This document shows, piece after piece, positions 21,561-30,805 of a stretch of DNA of 64,000 bases. This DNA is from Hyperoodon ampullatus. Taxonomy: Eukaryota; Chordata; Mammalia; Artiodactyla; Ziphiidae. Numbering within the stretch: the first letter of the stretch is position 1; every line of letters starts with the position of its first letter. Under the pieces are notes generated by a model. The model saw only the letters and a program-made list of their open reading frames with translations, made no database searches and was not told the DNA's origin. The DNA is taken from the NCBI GenBank assembly GCA_949752795.1, contig OX457071.1, positions 26,086,800 through 26,150,799 of the forward strand, given 5' to 3'. The position numbers and the translations under genes were made by a program.

Positions 21561-22455
21561 GAAGTGTGAGTTGACACTGCAACCCTCCCGCACTGTGTGC
21601 AGCATGGAGAGAGCCCTGGGGCAGTCAGGGGCTTCATAACAGGCTTTCTTCTTCTCTGAGGTCTTGGTTCCTCTAATGTAGTATGACATGTGAGATAAAA
21701 GCAAAAGTTTACAATAAATCTGCAGCAAAAGGGGAGAAAAATGTTTAACAAACCTATATCATACTTTACTAATAAGAATATTTTGATTATTCCTATTTGT
21801 AAGAAAAGAAGACAATGCAGCATTTTAACTTAAGTTAACTTAAGTTGTGCTAAGGAAGTGCTTACTAGGAAGTATTTTCTGAGATAAGGTCTAATTCTTT
21901 AATTGCCGTTAATTTGTACCCAATTAAAAGGAGGCACTAACAACTACAGTGAGTATAAATGAAGGAAATCAAGGTGGTGAAGAATCTGGAAAAAACTACT
22001 GGCTACAAATATATAAAGGGTTATGTTGATAAAATCAGGTAATCAACATAAATTTGCTTTATAGGCTGTAAAGTGTTTGGGAGATGTTAGCTTTTTCTGT
22101 CTTATTTTATTTTCTGTAGTTGCAGATGACAGAAGCAGACCCAATGGGTCAGAAATATAAGGAAACAGATTACATCTCTGTATGTAAAATTTTGAGCTGT
22201 CTGACAGAGGAATGTGCTACCTTAAAAATGGAAACCGAAAAGTATTTGGGGACAGGATGGATTTGTATTTAAGGCTCTAAGTCTGCTGTTCTAGGAAATG
22301 ATTTCTTACCTTTCTTAGTTCATTTATGGGTCTTTCCTCCCTGAAATTAATGAGGCGAAACAATTTACCCCAGAACGTGTGTTTGGTACGTGGTGGGTTT
22401 TTGCACCTATGAGGATAAGTGAACACAGTTGCTTGTTATTCAGGGGGCGGGCCTT
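21560..22455. other. Unique sequence, no gene seen
   Basis: No recognised repeat. A TTAACTTAAG direct repeat lies at 21,827-21,846 ('ttaacttaagttaacttaagtt'). Confidence 0.4.
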
Positions 22456-22530
22456 GGGCCAGCAGCTGCAGCACTGCCTGGGAGCAGGTTAGAAACACAG
22501 AACCTTGGCCCACCCCGGGAAGCCCGAGGC
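22455..22530. mobile_element. Possible MER5-type fragment
   Basis: 'gcactgcctgggagcaggttagaaacacagaaccttggcccacccc' resembles the 'cacctgggagcttgttagaaatgcagaatctcaggccccacccc' segment of MER5-class hAT relics. Only a short stretch fits. Confidence 0.45.
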
Positions 22531-22794
22531 CAAGTCTGCGTGCTCACGAAGGTGGGAGAGGCGCTGAGCTGGATACCTGGGGACCTCCCGGAACCAAACT
22601 CCCGGAGCACAGGAGCACTTAGACCTGGGAGACCCCAGAGCTCTCAGAACCAAAGCAGCTTCAGCTCAGACTCCTGCTGGTCCTTGCACCCTTCTTCCGT
22701 CAGGGCAAGTAACCCAAACCTCAGAGACAATCCAGGGGTGTTATTTCGGGTTAAAATCAGTGGGGCTCACTGTAAGGACAAATACAAATTCAAA

Positions 22795-23445
22795 ATAAGA
22801 GGGTTAATTCCTCCTGTTGAAAATAAGGGAAGAGATTTCCCTCTCCTCCTTTTTCTCAGAGCACTTACTTTAGAAAACTTGTAATCGCACATACTTTCTC
22901 TTCTCTTTGAAAGGTATAGGCCCTTTATCAGCTTTCTGGCCTGGGAATGTCTTTCTCAAGGACCAGGAGGCATCTCTTTAAAATATAAACATCAGGGGAG
23001 ACAGCGCCCATCTCCCAGTCTCTGGGGGCAGGCAGGAACCTAACTTTGGTGGGTGCCTTGCTCCAAATAGCAAAGCTACTTCCTTTCATGAAGAGATGAG
23101 TAGTGCGTTTTTCCTCTGGAAAAAGCCAAGTAGCCAACGCGGATGGTCACCCCAACTAGCAGGTGAAATTAGGATGACCTGCTGGTGACAAATGGTGCTG
23201 TCAGGTCCTCTGACTTGAGGACTAGTTACTGTTTACCTTGAGAACATGTGTGTACTGGGTTGTGTCTGCTTGGCTGTAGAAGGGAAGGGGGGAGATTTTT
23301 TTCTGTCTTTGCATCTCAGTGGATTGCCGGTGATTCGCTTCGCTTTCTGGTTCAATGCTTATTCAATAATAAGAGTGCTTTCTTTCTCTACTCTTTTCCT
23401 GGAGAGGTTTTCTGTGTTGGAAGAAGATTTTGTTTTTTAAATATA
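22795..23445 (+). mobile_element. LTR-like element, copy B
   Basis: It shares ordered blocks with 7,495-7,985: 'ctcctttttctcagagcacttactttagaaaacttgtaa', 'aatgtctttctcaaggaccaggagg', 'gacagcgcccatctcccagtctctggg' and 'gcaggaacctaactttgg'. It is longer in the second half: 'gaaattaggatgacctgctggtgacaaatggtgctgtcagg', then 'caatgcttattcaataataagagtgc', where a polyadenylation region is expected. No gag, pol or env-like frame adjoins it, so a solo LTR is the simplest reading. Family not named. Confidence 0.55.
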
Positions 23446-23510
23446 TTTTCCCGATACCATACTGTTATACTGTTAAATTATCTTACCTATTCATCCTATA
23501 CTTCCACACT

Positions 23511-23597
23511 GCCCTCCCTCCTTCCCCCTCCCTCCCTCCTCCCTCCCTCCCTCCCTTCTTTCCTTCCTTCCTCCTTTCTCCCTCCCTTGATCCCTCC
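23511..23597. repeat. Polypyrimidine (CCTCCCTT)n tract
   Basis: Almost pure C/T with CCCT and CCTT units. Low-complexity frames of 84 and 160 codons run through it on the plus strand and are not credible genes. Confidence 0.95.
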
Positions 23598-23599
23598 TC

Positions 23600-24830
23600 A
23601 GCTGTCTTTCATCTTTTCTTTTACTTTTTCTTTTTTTCCAAATTGGCATGTAAACCTGTTCTCCATCCAAATTATTCTGTATAGATGGGATAATACATTT
23701 ATGAGAGGATATATGTCACAGATGTTCTGAAAAAAGATGACAGCATGGACCCACAATTAAAACACGGGTTTAATCCAAAGTGTGCTCTTCTTTGCAGTGA
23801 GGAAGTTTTAGGACTGGGCCCTCTGGTGTTTACCCTTGAGAATTTGGAGCAAAGGAATTTTCCTTCACAAAAGAAAGTGTTTATTTGAGGAAATTGGTTA
23901 ATGTAAAAAATATGAACTTCTCATTCAGCGAGGTATTAGATTGGGAACTGTAAAATGCCCGTAGTATAGTATAGTATAGCATGATGTTATAATTGTTATA
24001 TTATATTATAATCAGTCATATATGTTTGCGTGTCTACCTATCCATCTATCTATCTATCTCTATCTGTCTATCATCAGAAGCCATTTTATTTGTCCGTTTT
24101 GGTCTGAGAAAAACATTCATTTGAATATGGTGACAAATTCCATGTGCTAGCAGACAGGGGAAATGCAAATTATTACCTTTGTTCATTTCCAAGGCATCAT
24201 TCTTTGGTTATAAAACCTGCCCAAAGAGCATATTAGCAAAACAGTCTATTTAAAAGTACTCATTAAACAAAAGCACAGAACCTCTATATAATGATTTAAG
24301 CAAGTGATATTATGATTTTGTTTCTATTGATACGATATGAGTTGATGAGCTAGTGTGGCTCCCTAACTCCTCGGTGGGGAGGAAGTTCCTGGGAGGCCCC
24401 ACCCAGCTAGACCTGGAATTCGCACACCCACACCATCGTGTCCCTGAGTGTCCTAATAAGCTATAGCAGCAGTGGTCTTGATCAGTACTCTCCTTTGTTT
24501 GTATCAATAAATACTTAACCTTTTGAAGCCAAAATGTGCATCTGAAGTAAACCCTGAAATATCTCGTAATTCTCTAAGGAGGCTTAGACTCTGAAATTGT
24601 TTGCACAAGACTGTGACTTAATTTCTGAAGGTTACCTTTTTCACCCCTGATATTTTGACCCTGTCCTTGCCAGAGATCCATGAAGCAACATCTGGTGTAT
24701 GAATAAGTACAAATGAAATCTCACATTTTGCATAACCGCAGCTATCATTCCACACGGGACAGCGCTATTTAGGACTATCTTCGGTCTACTGAAGAATTCT
24801 ATTTTTACCACAAATTCAAAGCTGTCTAGT
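23600..24830. other. Mostly unique sequence with an LTR-like piece
   Basis: No gene seen. At 24,310-24,520 the string 'ctcctcggtggggaggaagttcctgggaggccccaccc...cctttgtttgtatcaataaatac' has the texture of an LTR 3' half ending in an AATAAA signal, but I cannot assign it. Confidence 0.35.
24034..24074. repeat. (TATC)n microsatellite
   Basis: Imperfect TATC/ATCT units, with CC and CTG interruptions. Confidence 0.9.
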
Positions 24831-24839
24831 CTTACTTTT

Positions 24840-25260
24840 CTTAATTAAGCTGGGCCGATCTCACAATCAAAAGGCTTCATTATTTTTTCCTGCTTAAATT
24901 AAACTCCCCGTGCAATGCAATGACCAAAACAAATAATCTATGACCTACAAACAAGACACTTGCATTCCCTGAAGAATTACACTCTTGTTTCCTCTAGGTT
25001 ATACATCTTTGAACCTCTCTTTGCTGTAACGACCTTCTGGTGCTCATTAGCAAGCTGATTACCATTAACACAGCTATAATGCAGCAATTTTCTTGGTGTA
25101 TGTCGAGGAGAAATGCTCATCTGAATGCAGTCAGGGGACAAAATTAACTGCATAAATCTACAGTGCAAACTGGATCTCGTCCAACTTTGCACGAGTCGTC
25201 TTTCTTTTCCTAGTTGTGACATCATGGTCCAGATTCCCACTGACGGCTTAATAAGTATCT
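24840..25260. other. Candidate conserved non-coding block
   Basis: This is a repeat-free stretch dense in words typical of developmental enhancers (TTAATTAAGC, GCTTAAATTAAAC, CAGCTATAATGCAGCAATTTTC, CTCATTAGCAAGCTGATTACC). There is no coding signal: the 87-codon minus frame at 24,977-25,240 shows no domain. Conservation is inferred from texture only and needs an alignment. Confidence 0.35.
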
Positions 25261-26850
25261 CAGGGTTTCATATTTAATTTCCTTTCATCTCCATATATTA
25301 CATTTCAACTTAATTTCAGGATTGCCTGACCACCTTATTACCATGTCTCGTAATATATATTTACCTTTAATCTGTTAACTATGTCCCTTAATGGCTCTCC
25401 TATGAGATTCATGTCTACTTTATTTTTTCATCTTTTTTCACATTTATGTATTTTAAAATATATTGGCTAATAGATCAGGATTTCAGTACACACACACATT
25501 GGCACATCTGTGGAGCTAGAAACAAGATTGACATATGTAAGCCATAGGTATTTTAGGAGGGAGGCATAAGTATTACTCTCTTGCAAGATAGAATTATATG
25601 AATAGTCATGAAAGGAAGTGAAGTTTTAATGAAGAGAACAAGGGATGTATGAGATCTGGATTCCTTTCTTGCCACCATCACAGCCATCCAATGCTTTCTT
25701 GACAACGCTGGTCTCCAAGCGTGAACTGAAGATTGCTGATGCTCAGCTTGTAGGTTATGAGCTGACAGGAAAGCTCCTGGGACCCTCTGAAATTCTTATT
25801 CTGGATTGTTCTCTGAGGGTGGTATTTTAAATATTATGGCCAATGAACAAATGGCATCAGGGAGATTATGAAATTTGGTTTCCGTAATGTTTACATACTA
25901 GAATACTGTGTCGGAGTCAAAAGCACTATTAAAATGAAACAAGATTTGATGAGATTAGAGTAAACCACAGTATGAATAATCACTCTAAAGGAAGAAGAGA
26001 AAGTTATGCATTTTATAATCAGAATGGGCTAAAATTCAAATTTATATTCTTTAAAAACAAGATGTGTCCGTTTTTATTTTTAAAACATGAAATAAATTCT
26101 ACTCTGTGCTTTGAAATTTAAGAAAGCAGGCTGAGACCCATTCATTTGCTGCCTCAGGGTCACTGATGAGTAGCCAGCCTCCCGGTAACGTCCCAGCATC
26201 GAGGGAGCCAGCGAAAGGGCGGGGCAAGAAGAAATAAGCTAGCATGCCACTTCCCAAAATGCACTGCAATTCATTCTGTATTAGTGATATCAACAGAGCA
26301 CTTTGGATGCTTGTACAAAGGGGAGACTAATTCTGATACTTCCCTGTGGGAATAGAGTTGAGGGACATGGCACAGAAGATGTGGGGTAGTGCCAGGGAAA
26401 AAGGAAATATTTCAACTGAGACTGAAGATGGGGTAGACTTGCATCGGACTGAGAAGGGTGAGGGAGAGAGCCCTGTCTTCTCACTGTGACTACTACGCCT
26501 ACAGAAGTAGAATCACTGATGTCAAGGTTGGAAAGGACTTCAGTGCTGCATCGCTGCTGCTCGCCTCTCCAATTATGGATGGTAGGAAGCGCTGCTTCTC
26601 CTGACCTGTTTGTATCATAAGTGATAGGCCAATAGTTTTGTAAATACTAATGCAAAAAATGATAAGAAATTTTAAAATATTCCCAATTTGTATTTTTATA
26701 TATAAGTAAAAAATTGTAAAATGATAGAAAGAAATCTGTATTTCTCATTACTCTCACATAAAATACCTGAATTTAGTATATATGAGCATTTACTTTCTGA
26801 AAGCGTCCTCAATAAGATTCAAGTTCTGCTTTGAATGAGATTCTTTACGT
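25261..26850. other. Unique sequence, no gene seen
   Basis: No clear repeat, apart from a weak 'gatgtcaaggttggaaaggacttcag' motif at 26,518-26,545 that recalls an L3/CR1-derived element. Confidence 0.4.
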
Positions 26851-26864
26851 AAGCCTTTTAATAG

Positions 26865-26985
26865 TCATTGCTCTAATCCAGTGGAAGTTTACAGTCTAGT
26901 GGGACACAAACAATTAAACCAACTACCCAACTCCAGGTACAACCTGTGATAACTGTGGTTACTATTAGGAAATAAAATTACATGT
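26865..26985 (-). mobile_element. L2 fragment
   Basis: 'gtggaagtttacagtctagtgggacacaaacaattaaaccaac' is a recognisable antisense L2 segment (ggagcttacagtctagtgggg...). Short. Confidence 0.6.
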
Positions 26986-27120
26986 CATTTAAAGAAAAAA
27001 AATAAAATTAATTGCTTAATTGAGCCCAGTTCTCTGTAAAACCTATCCCTCATGCATTTGCACTCTCAAGTCATGATTTATTTAATAAAAGCAGTAATCA
27101 GTTGCAAAATAAATGAGGCA

Positions 27121-27300
27121 CAGATATGATATGTACAGTGTGGAGAATATAGTCAATAACTATGTAATATCTTTGTATGGTGACATTGTAACTAGACTCA
27201 TTGTGGTGATGATTTTGAAATGTATAGAAATATCAAATCACTGTGTTATGAAACAGGAAGTAGCATAGTGTTGTAGGTTAATTATACTTCAAAAATAAAC
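27121..27300 (+). mobile_element. L1 3' terminus fragment
   Basis: 'tgtacagtgtggagaatatagtcaataactatgtaatatctttgtatggtgacattgtaactagact' and 'ttaattatacttcaaaaataaac' match the end of an L1 3'UTR in sense orientation. Confidence 0.8.
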
Positions 27301-27306
27301 AAATAT

Positions 27307-27740
27307 GCAAACACACTTATAGAAAAAGAGATGAGGTTTGTGGTTACCAGAGGTGGGGGTGGGAGGGGGGGAAATTGGATGAAGGTGATCAAAGGTACAA
27401 ACATCCACTTACTATAGGATAAATAAGTACTAGGGACACAATGTACAACATAATAAATATAATTAAACTGCTGTATGTTATTTATGAAAGCTGTAGAGAG
27501 TAAATCTAAATCCTAAGAGTTCTCATCACAAGGAAATAATTTTTTTCTATTTCTTTAATATTTATATTAGAAATATTTATGTTTCTTTGTATTTATATGA
27601 GATTATGAATGCTCACTAAACTTACTGTCATAATCATTTCATGATGTACGTAAGTCAAATCGTTATGCTGTACACCTTAAACTTATACAGTGCTGTATGC
27701 CAATCATATCTCAGTAAACCTGGAAGAAAGAAAAGAAATA
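27307..27740 (+). mobile_element. L1 3' end, second fragment
   Basis: 'gtggttaccagaggtgggggtgggagggggggaaattggatgaaggtgatcaaaggtacaaac', 'gggacacaatgtacaacataataaatataattaa', 'gctgtacaccttaaacttatacagtgctgtatgccaatcatatctcag' are in L1 3'UTR order. It follows the previous L1 end in the same orientation, so these may be two insertions or one rearranged copy. Confidence 0.8.
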
Positions 27741-27784
27741 TGCAGGAAAAAAATAAAATAAAAATAGTAATCTCAAAAGGGTAG

Positions 27785-27989
27785 GGGCTTCCCTGGTGGC
27801 GCAGTGGTTGAGAGTCCGCCTGCCGATGCAGGGGACACGGGTTCGTGCCCTGGTCCGGGAGGATCCCACGTGCCGCGGAGCGGCTGGGCCCGTGAGCCAT
27901 GGCCGCTGAGCCTGCGCGTCCGAGAGCCTGTGCTCCGCAGCGGGAGAGGCCACAACAGTGAGAGGCCCGCGTACCGCAAAAAAAAAAAA
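27785..27989 (+). mobile_element. tRNA-derived SINE, CHR type of about 200 bp, with A12 tail
   Basis: The best-preserved SINE of the window in sense orientation: GGGGCTTCCCTGGTGGCGCA head, B-box-like GGTTCGTGCCC, 'gccatggccgctgagcctgc', 'gagaggcccgcgtaccgc', then A12. The intact look and pure A-tail suggest a fairly young insertion. Target-site duplications are obscured by A- and G-runs on both sides. Confidence 0.96.
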
Positions 27990-28239
27990 GGGGGGGGTGG
28001 TAATGTAGCTTCCCAGAATTCCAGACCGATCCTCAAGGAGAAACTTATCTCCTTAAGCAAAATAGCTCAACAAATGCCAGTGGTAGTCTTCACACTGTCC
28101 AGAACACACTGGAAAGTTCTCTGCAACCAGGAGAGTGGTACATATTTGCTGCATGGCAATCAGAAATGGTTTGTCCCAAACGAAAAATCTGTAAACTGGT
28201 GTATGTCTAGATTGTGAAAGTTCAGCTGTAAGAGCTTAT

Positions 28240-28375
28240 CCTTTTACCTATGATCATTTAATTATTCATTCATTCATTCAACATCCAACATCCATCTGTG
28301 AAAATTCGCTTTGCTATATTCCAGTCACTGGAGTTATAAATACTGGAGTTATAAAGGCATATCATGAACAGTCCA
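28240..28375 (-). mobile_element. Probable L2 end with 15-bp tandem duplication
   Basis: 'attattcattcattcattcaac' and 'tattccagtcactggag' recall the antisense L2 terminus. Inside, the 15-bp unit ACTGGAGTTATAAAT/G occurs twice in tandem at 28,327-28,341 and 28,342-28,356. Confidence 0.5.
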
Positions 28376-28449
28376 CATTGAGAGGCAGCAGAATATTATA
28401 GAGAAAAAATAAGCCAGGATTTAAATGCTGGCTCTGGTATTCAACAGCA

Positions 28450-28497
28450 GTATTAGTCTGTTTGGACTGCAGTAACAAAATGTAAGGTTGTGTCATA
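28450..28497 (-). mobile_element. MaLR LTR tip
   Basis: 'tattagtctgtttggactgcagtaacaaaatg' is the antisense form of the MaLR LTR terminus (tattagtctgttcaggctgctataacaaaat). Under 50 bases remain. Confidence 0.55.
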
Positions 28498-28659
28498 ATT
28501 TATTTTAACCAATTTCATATTCTTGTTCATTTAGCTTATGTTTTAAACTTCTGCTATACTCATAATTTTGAATAACATTATGAGTTATTTGCATAAGTTA
28601 ACACTTCTTAAGATAAAGTTCTAGAAGTGGAATATTTCAGTTTAAGGGTACACACATTT

Positions 28660-28863
28660 CTTTTTTTTTTTTGCAGTACACGGGCCTCTCACTGTTGTGG
28701 CCTCTCCCATTGTGGAGCACAGGCTCCGGACGTGCAGGCTCAGCGGCCATGGCTCACGGGCCCAGCTGCTCCGCGGCATGTGGGATCTTCCCAGACCAGG
28801 GCACGAACCCGTGTTCCCTGCATCAGCAGGCGGACTCTCAACCACTGCGCCACCAGGGAAGCC
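28660..28863 (-). mobile_element. tRNA-derived SINE, CHR type of about 200 bp
   Basis: Minus-strand copy with the GGCTTCCCTGGTGGCGCAGTGG head, B-box-like GGTTCGTGCCC, and a T-run at 28,661-28,672 as its A-tail. A perfect 15-bp target-site duplication AGGGTACACACATTT lies at 28,645-28,659 and 28,864-28,878. Overlapping reading frames of 64-91 codons are SINE sequence. Confidence 0.97.
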
Positions 28864-29039
28864 AGGGTACACACATTTTAATGACAGTTGATAAGTTCCA
28901 CAAGTTGCTGACTGCAAAGGAGGTACCGCTGTAAAATTTTATCGAACTTTTGTGAAACTGTCTATGTCTCTATATTTTTTTAGTAACGCTAGATCCTACG
29001 ATTTTTTAATTGCCTATTTGATATCTTTTTTTAAGAATA

Positions 29040-29361
29040 AGCTTTAATAGGGAGGGACTACTTGAGCTTTAGAAGAGGGAGAACTCCTGATTACCCAGGA
29101 GGAGGAGAAATGTTCTGGAGGTTGAATGCCTAAGGATTTAATCTACCATGCCTGTGTAGTGAAGCCACCATTAAAATCCGGAAGGAGGGGTTTCAGAGAG
29201 CCTCCAGGTTGGTGAAGCGGAATGCCTCCACCGTGTTGTGCGCCAAACTCCAAGAGGACTGAAGTTTCTTTGTTCTTGACCTCACCCTATGAATCTCTTC
29301 ATCTGGCTGTTTGTTCCTGTGCTTTAATATCCTCGGTAATAAACCAATCACCTTAACCGTG
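29040..29361 (+). mobile_element. LTR-like remnant upstream of the long L1
   Basis: 'ttctggaggttgaatgcc', 'tgtgtagtgaagccaccattaaaatcc', 'gggtttcagagagcctccaggttggtgaa', 'cttgacctcaccctatgaatctcttcatctggctgtt' and an AATAAA (GGTAATAAACC near 29,340) form a run familiar from a mammalian LTR that I cannot name. The L1 5'UTR starts just after the AATAAA segment. Confidence 0.5.
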
Positions 29362-29855
29362 TGGCTGACAGGGTCTTGGTGCTCCGGCCGGGTGTCAGGT
29401 CTGAGCCTCTGAGGTGGGAGAGCTGAGTTCAGGACATTGGTCCACCAGAGACCTCCCGGCCCCACGTAATATCAATCGGTGAGAGCTCTCCCAGACATCT
29501 CCATCTCAACGCTAAGACCCAGCTCCACTCAACGACCAGCAAGCTCCAGTGCAGGATGCCCCATGCCAAACAACTACCAAGACAGGAACACAATCCCACC
29601 CATTAGCAGAGAGGCTGCCTAAAATCATACTAAGTTCACAGACACCCCAAAACACATCACCGGACACAGCCCTGCCCACCAGAAAGACAAGATCCAGCCC
29701 CACCCACCAGAACACAGGCACCAGTCGCCTCCAGCAGGAAGCCTACACAAGCCACTGAACCAACCTTACCCACTGGGAGCAGACACCAAAAGCAACGGGA
29801 ACTACGAACCTGCAGCCTGCGAAAAGGAGACCCCAAACACAGAAAGTTGAGCAAA

Positions 29856-30744
29856 ATGGGAAGACAGAGGAATATGCAGCAGATGAAAGAGCAAGGTAAA
29901 AACCCACCAGACCAAACAAATGAAGAGGAAATAGGCAGTCTTTCTGAAAAAGAATTCAGAGTAGTGATAGTAAAGATGATCCAAAATCTTGGAAATAGAA
30001 TGGAGAAAATACAAGAAACATTTAACAAACACCTAGAAGAACTAAAGAGCAAACAATGATGGACAACACAATAAATGAAATTAAAAATTCTCTAGAAGGA
30101 ATCAATAGCAGAATAACTGAGGCAGAAGAACGGATAAATAACCTGGAAGATAAAGTAGTTGAAATAACTACCACAGAGCAGAATAAAGAAAAAAGAATGA
30201 GAAGAATTAAGGACAGTCTCAGAGACCTCTGGGACAACATTAAATGCACCAACATTCGAATTATAGGGACCCCAGAAGAAGAAGAGAAAAAGAAAGGGAC
30301 TGGAAAATATTTGAAGAGATTATAGCTGAAAGCTTCACTAACATGGGAAAGGAAATAGTCAGTCAAGTCCAGGAAACACAGAAAGTCCCATACAGGATAA
30401 ATCCAAGGAGAAGCATGCCAAGACACATATTAATCAAACTATCAAAAATTAAATACAAAGAAAAAATATTACCAGCAGCAAGGGAAAAGCAACAAATAAC
30501 ATACAAGGGAATCCCCATAAGGTTAATAGCTGATCTTTTGGCAGAAACTCTGCAAGCCAGAAAGGAGTGGCAGGACATATTTAAAGTGATGAAAGAGAAG
30601 AAACTACAACCAAGATTACTCCACCCAGCAAGGATCTCATTCAGATTTGACAGAGAAATTAAAACCTTTACAGACAAGCAAAAGCTAAGAGAATTCAGCA
30701 CCACCAAAACACCTTTACAACAAATGCTAAAGGAACTTCTCTAG
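29856..30744 (+). pseudogene. L1 ORF1 (RNA-binding chaperone), frameshifted
   Basis: ORF1p packages L1 RNA as a trimer. It is read from ATG at 29,856 (MGRQRN). A coiled-coil-like Glu/Lys-rich segment follows (for example EERINNLEDKVVEI), then an RRM-like segment (TNIRIIGTPEEEEKKK), and a C-terminal part with the characteristic PRLLHPARISFRF. The frame changes twice: near 30,048-30,058, where the repetitive AAAGAGCAAACAATG looks 4 nt short, and near 30,301, where one base is missing in GGGACTGGAAAATA. The three pieces add up to about the usual ORF1p length (near 300 residues), ending at the TAG at 30,742. Confidence 0.9.
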
Positions 30745-30805
30745 GCAGGAAACACAAGAGGAGAAAAAGACCTACAATAACAAACCCCAAACAATTAAGA
30801 AAAAG

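Noticed and set aside
20930..21823. Overlapping 210- and 223-codon frames as protein-coding genes
   Set aside because: They lie on opposite strands in a GC-rich patch where stops are rare, and neither shows a domain, a splice pattern or a family resemblance.
7495..23445. The two LTR-like elements as ends of one provirus
   Set aside because: The 15 kb between them holds unrelated LINE, SINE and unique DNA and no gag, pol or env-like frame.
23248..23730. 160-codon plus-strand frame
   Set aside because: It crosses an LTR-like element and a polypyrimidine tract. The Pro/Leu/Ser-rich part is low-complexity translation.
27785..27989. tRNA gene from the tRNA-like head of SINEs
   Set aside because: The A- and B-box-like parts belong to a SINE with an A-tail. 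The cloverleaf is not complete and the copies recur across the window.
29549..29758. Frame in the L1 5'UTR as an extra L1 ORF
   Set aside because: It is a 5'UTR stretch without a known protein. The minus-strand frames there are no better supported, and I have no evidence for an antisense ORF in this L1.
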